From contig NZ_BMHM01000009.1 of NCBI RefSeq assembly GCF_014640815.1, positions 1 to 64,000 of the forward strand: a DNA stretch of 64,000 nucleotides, given 5' to 3'. The stretch comes from Vreelandella lutescens. GTDB taxonomy: Bacteria; Pseudomonadota; Gammaproteobacteria; Pseudomonadales; Halomonadaceae. Within the stretch, counting starts at the first letter, position 1; every line of letters begins with the position of its first letter. Below, one piece after another: positions 62,818 to 64,000 of the stretch. Position numbers and translations under genes: made by a program. The notes under the pieces are model-generated. The model was not told where the DNA came from. It made no database searches and saw only the letters and a list, made by a program, of their open reading frames with translations.

Positions 62818-63668
62818 CTCAAGTACGCAAAGCGATTATTCCGGTGGCTGGTTTTGGTACGCGCCTGCTGCCGATCAGCAAGGCGATTCCTAAAGAGATG
62901 GTGCCGGTGGTGGATCGCCCTCTCATTCAGCACGTGGTGGAAGAAGCGCTGGCCGCTGGCATCAATGAAATCATTTTGGTTACCCGCGCTGGTAAATCGG
63001 CCATTGAAGACCATTTTGATGCTCATTTTGAGCTTGAGCATTCACTGGCCAGCAAGGGTAAAGATGCACTGCTGGAAACCCTTTCCGCTATTTCGCCGAA
63101 AAAACTGAAAGTGACCAGTGTTCGCCAGCCCAACGCGAAAGGTTTGGGACACGCGATTTTCTGTGCCGCCCACCTGCTGGATAAAGACGAGCCCTTTGCC
63201 GTTATCCTTCCGGACGTGCTGGTAAAACCTCAGTTAGGCAGCACCGCCTGTGATTTAGGCAGCATGGTAGAGCGTTGGAATGCAAACGATGCTTCCCAAA
63301 TCATGGTTGAAGCGGTGCCGCAAGAAGACGTTTACCGTTACGGTATTGTGGATTGCGACGAGCCCGCCGCTGGCGAGAGCGCTACTATGCGGGGCGTGGT
63401 GGAGAAGCCTAAGCCGGAAGAAGCGCCGTCACGCCTTTCCGTGATTGGCCGCTATGTACTGCCGTACCGCATTATGGAGCTACTGCGCGACCAGCCGCCG
63501 GGCGCAGGCAATGAAATCCAGTTAACCGATGCGATTGACCGCTTGATGCAAGAAGGCCAAACCGTGCAAGCATTCCGCATGCATGGCCGCACCTTCGATT
63601 GCGGGCACATTGAAGGCTGGCTACAGGCCAACACGACGCTCGCCCGTGAAGCGGGCTACGACGTTTAA
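62814..63668 (+). CDS. galU: UTP-glucose-1-phosphate uridylyltransferase
   Basis: Makes UDP-glucose from glucose-1-P and UTP, the substrate of Ugd (46076) and GalE. The 284-residue protein shows KAIIPVAGFGTRLLPISKAIPKEM, VDRPLIQHVVEEA, the VRQPNAKGLGHAI block and FDCGHIEGW. It overlaps pgi (ATGA) and is followed by a terminator. Confidence 0.96.
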   Translation: MTQVRKAIIPVAGFGTRLLPISKAIPKEMVPVVDRPLIQHVVEEALAAGINEIILVTRAGKSAIEDHFDAHFELEHSLASKGKDALLETLSAISPKKLKVTSVRQPNAKGLGHAIFCAAHLLDKDEPFAVILPDVLVKPQLGSTACDLGSMVERWNANDASQIMVEAVPQEDVYRYGIVDCDEPAAGESATMRGVVEKPKPEEAPSRLSVIGRYVLPYRIMELLRDQPPGAGNEIQLTDAIDRLMQEGQTVQAFRMHGRTFDCGHIEGWLQANTTLAREAGYDV

Positions 63669-63693
63669 CAGCCTGTTAAACGCTGTGTATTTG

Positions 63694-63718
63694 AAAACCG
63701 CCCACAGGGCGGTTTTTT
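63694..63718 (+). terminator. Intrinsic terminator after galU
   Basis: AAAACCGCCC, loop ACA, GGGCGGTTTT followed by TT. The arms pair perfectly. Confidence 0.93.
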
Positions 63719-63734
63719 ACTTTTTGGAGGGGCT

Positions 63735-64000
63735 ATGCAGGCATTACTGGAACAGGTACTGGCCATTGCCAAGGAGGCTGACCGGGCCATTATGGCCGTA
63801 TATGGCCGAGCATTTGATGTCACGGTAAAAGTGGACAACAGCCCGCTGACAGAAGCTGATCAGGCAGCGCATAGAGTGATACTGCGAGGATTGCAGGCGC
63901 TTTCGCTGACTTACCCCATCTTATCTGAAGAGGATGTGGCGGGCTTTAGAGGGGTAGGCCAAGATGGCCGTTATTGGCTAGTGGATCCGCTGGACGGCAC
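63735..64000 (+). CDS. cysQ: 3'(2'),5'-bisphosphate nucleotidase (CysQ-like), truncated by window end
   Basis: The first 88 codons of an inositol-monophosphatase-superfamily protein. TEADQAAHRVI, YPILSEED and WLVDPLDGT are the metal-binding motifs of CysQ, which hydrolyses 3'-phosphoadenosine 5'-phosphate. GGAGGGG precedes the ATG. It follows the galU terminator, so it is a separate unit. The 3' part lies outside the window. Confidence 0.88.
   Translation, partial: MQALLEQVLAIAKEADRAIMAVYGRAFDVTVKVDNSPLTEADQAAHRVILRGLQALSLTYPILSEEDVAGFRGVGQDGRYWLVDPLDG

Noticed and set aside
1..64000. tRNA, rRNA or integrase genes marking a genomic island
   Set aside because: None was recognised on either strand; transfer is suggested only by composition.

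Overview
The window looks like chromosomal DNA of a halophilic gammaproteobacterium of the Halomonas/Vreelandella type. This is inferred from protein style (acidic Gram-negative porins ending in Phe, thyA-folA overlap, ProQ-like protein) and from a dense family of GC-rich palindromic repeats; no rRNA or other marker gene is present. All 48 recognised genes are on the + strand, and almost all serve surface-polysaccharide synthesis.

Layout. 1-560: palindromic repeats. 679-2851: housekeeping genes thyA, folA and a ProQ/FinO-like RNA-binding protein. 3116-5480: two paralogous porins. 5781-13675: a Wzx/Wzy-type O-antigen or exopolysaccharide block (flippase, TagA/WecG-type and GT32 transferases, polymerase, WcaJ-like initiating transferase, galE, WaaL-like ligase), closed by a terminator. 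13924-13935: an exact ops element (RfaH recruitment site) that opens a second, ABC-exported capsule block. 13956-21599: lipoprotein, OPX/KpsD-like, KpsM-like, KpsE-like, a beta-CASP metallo-beta-lactamase protein and KpsT-like. 21634-25446: rfbBDAC for dTDP-rhamnose. 25452-33410: coiled-coil proteins and an AT-rich island with a bifunctional chondroitin/hyaluronan-synthase-like glycosyltransferase, a pyruvyltransferase-family protein, a second galE and a methyltransferase-like protein. 33489-36836: glmS and glmM. 36880-47242: more glycosyltransferases, two TupA-like ATP-grasp proteins, an SGNH hydrolase, an alpha/beta-hydrolase-like protein, a polysaccharide-lyase-like protein and ugd. 47450-57311: very large multidomain glycosyltransferases and an APH-like kinase. 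57344-63668: pgm, about 2 kb of tandem palindromic repeats, pgi and galU; a cysQ-like gene runs off the end.

How it fits together. Pgi, Pgm, GalU and Ugd lead from fructose-6-P to UDP-glucuronate. GlmS and GlmM lead towards UDP-GlcNAc (GlmU is not in the window), and the second GalE could make UDP-GalNAc. Those are the donors a chondroitin or hyaluronan synthase uses, and the gene at 28423 has the KfoC/PmHAS two-domain architecture with matching DxD motifs. The most interesting reading is therefore a glycosaminoglycan-like capsule in a Halomonas-type bacterium, possibly decorated (ATP-grasp ligases, pyruvyltransferase, SGNH/AlgX-like domains, rhamnose) and trimmed (lyase). No KpsC/KpsS Kdo-linker transferase is visible.

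The second theme is repeats. A palindromic family with about 200-215 bp units occurs as tandem arrays near both ends and inside the capsule-export block. A heptamer repeat (GTGAATG/CACTCAC type) lies at gene junctions and runs in frame through rfbB and rfbD.
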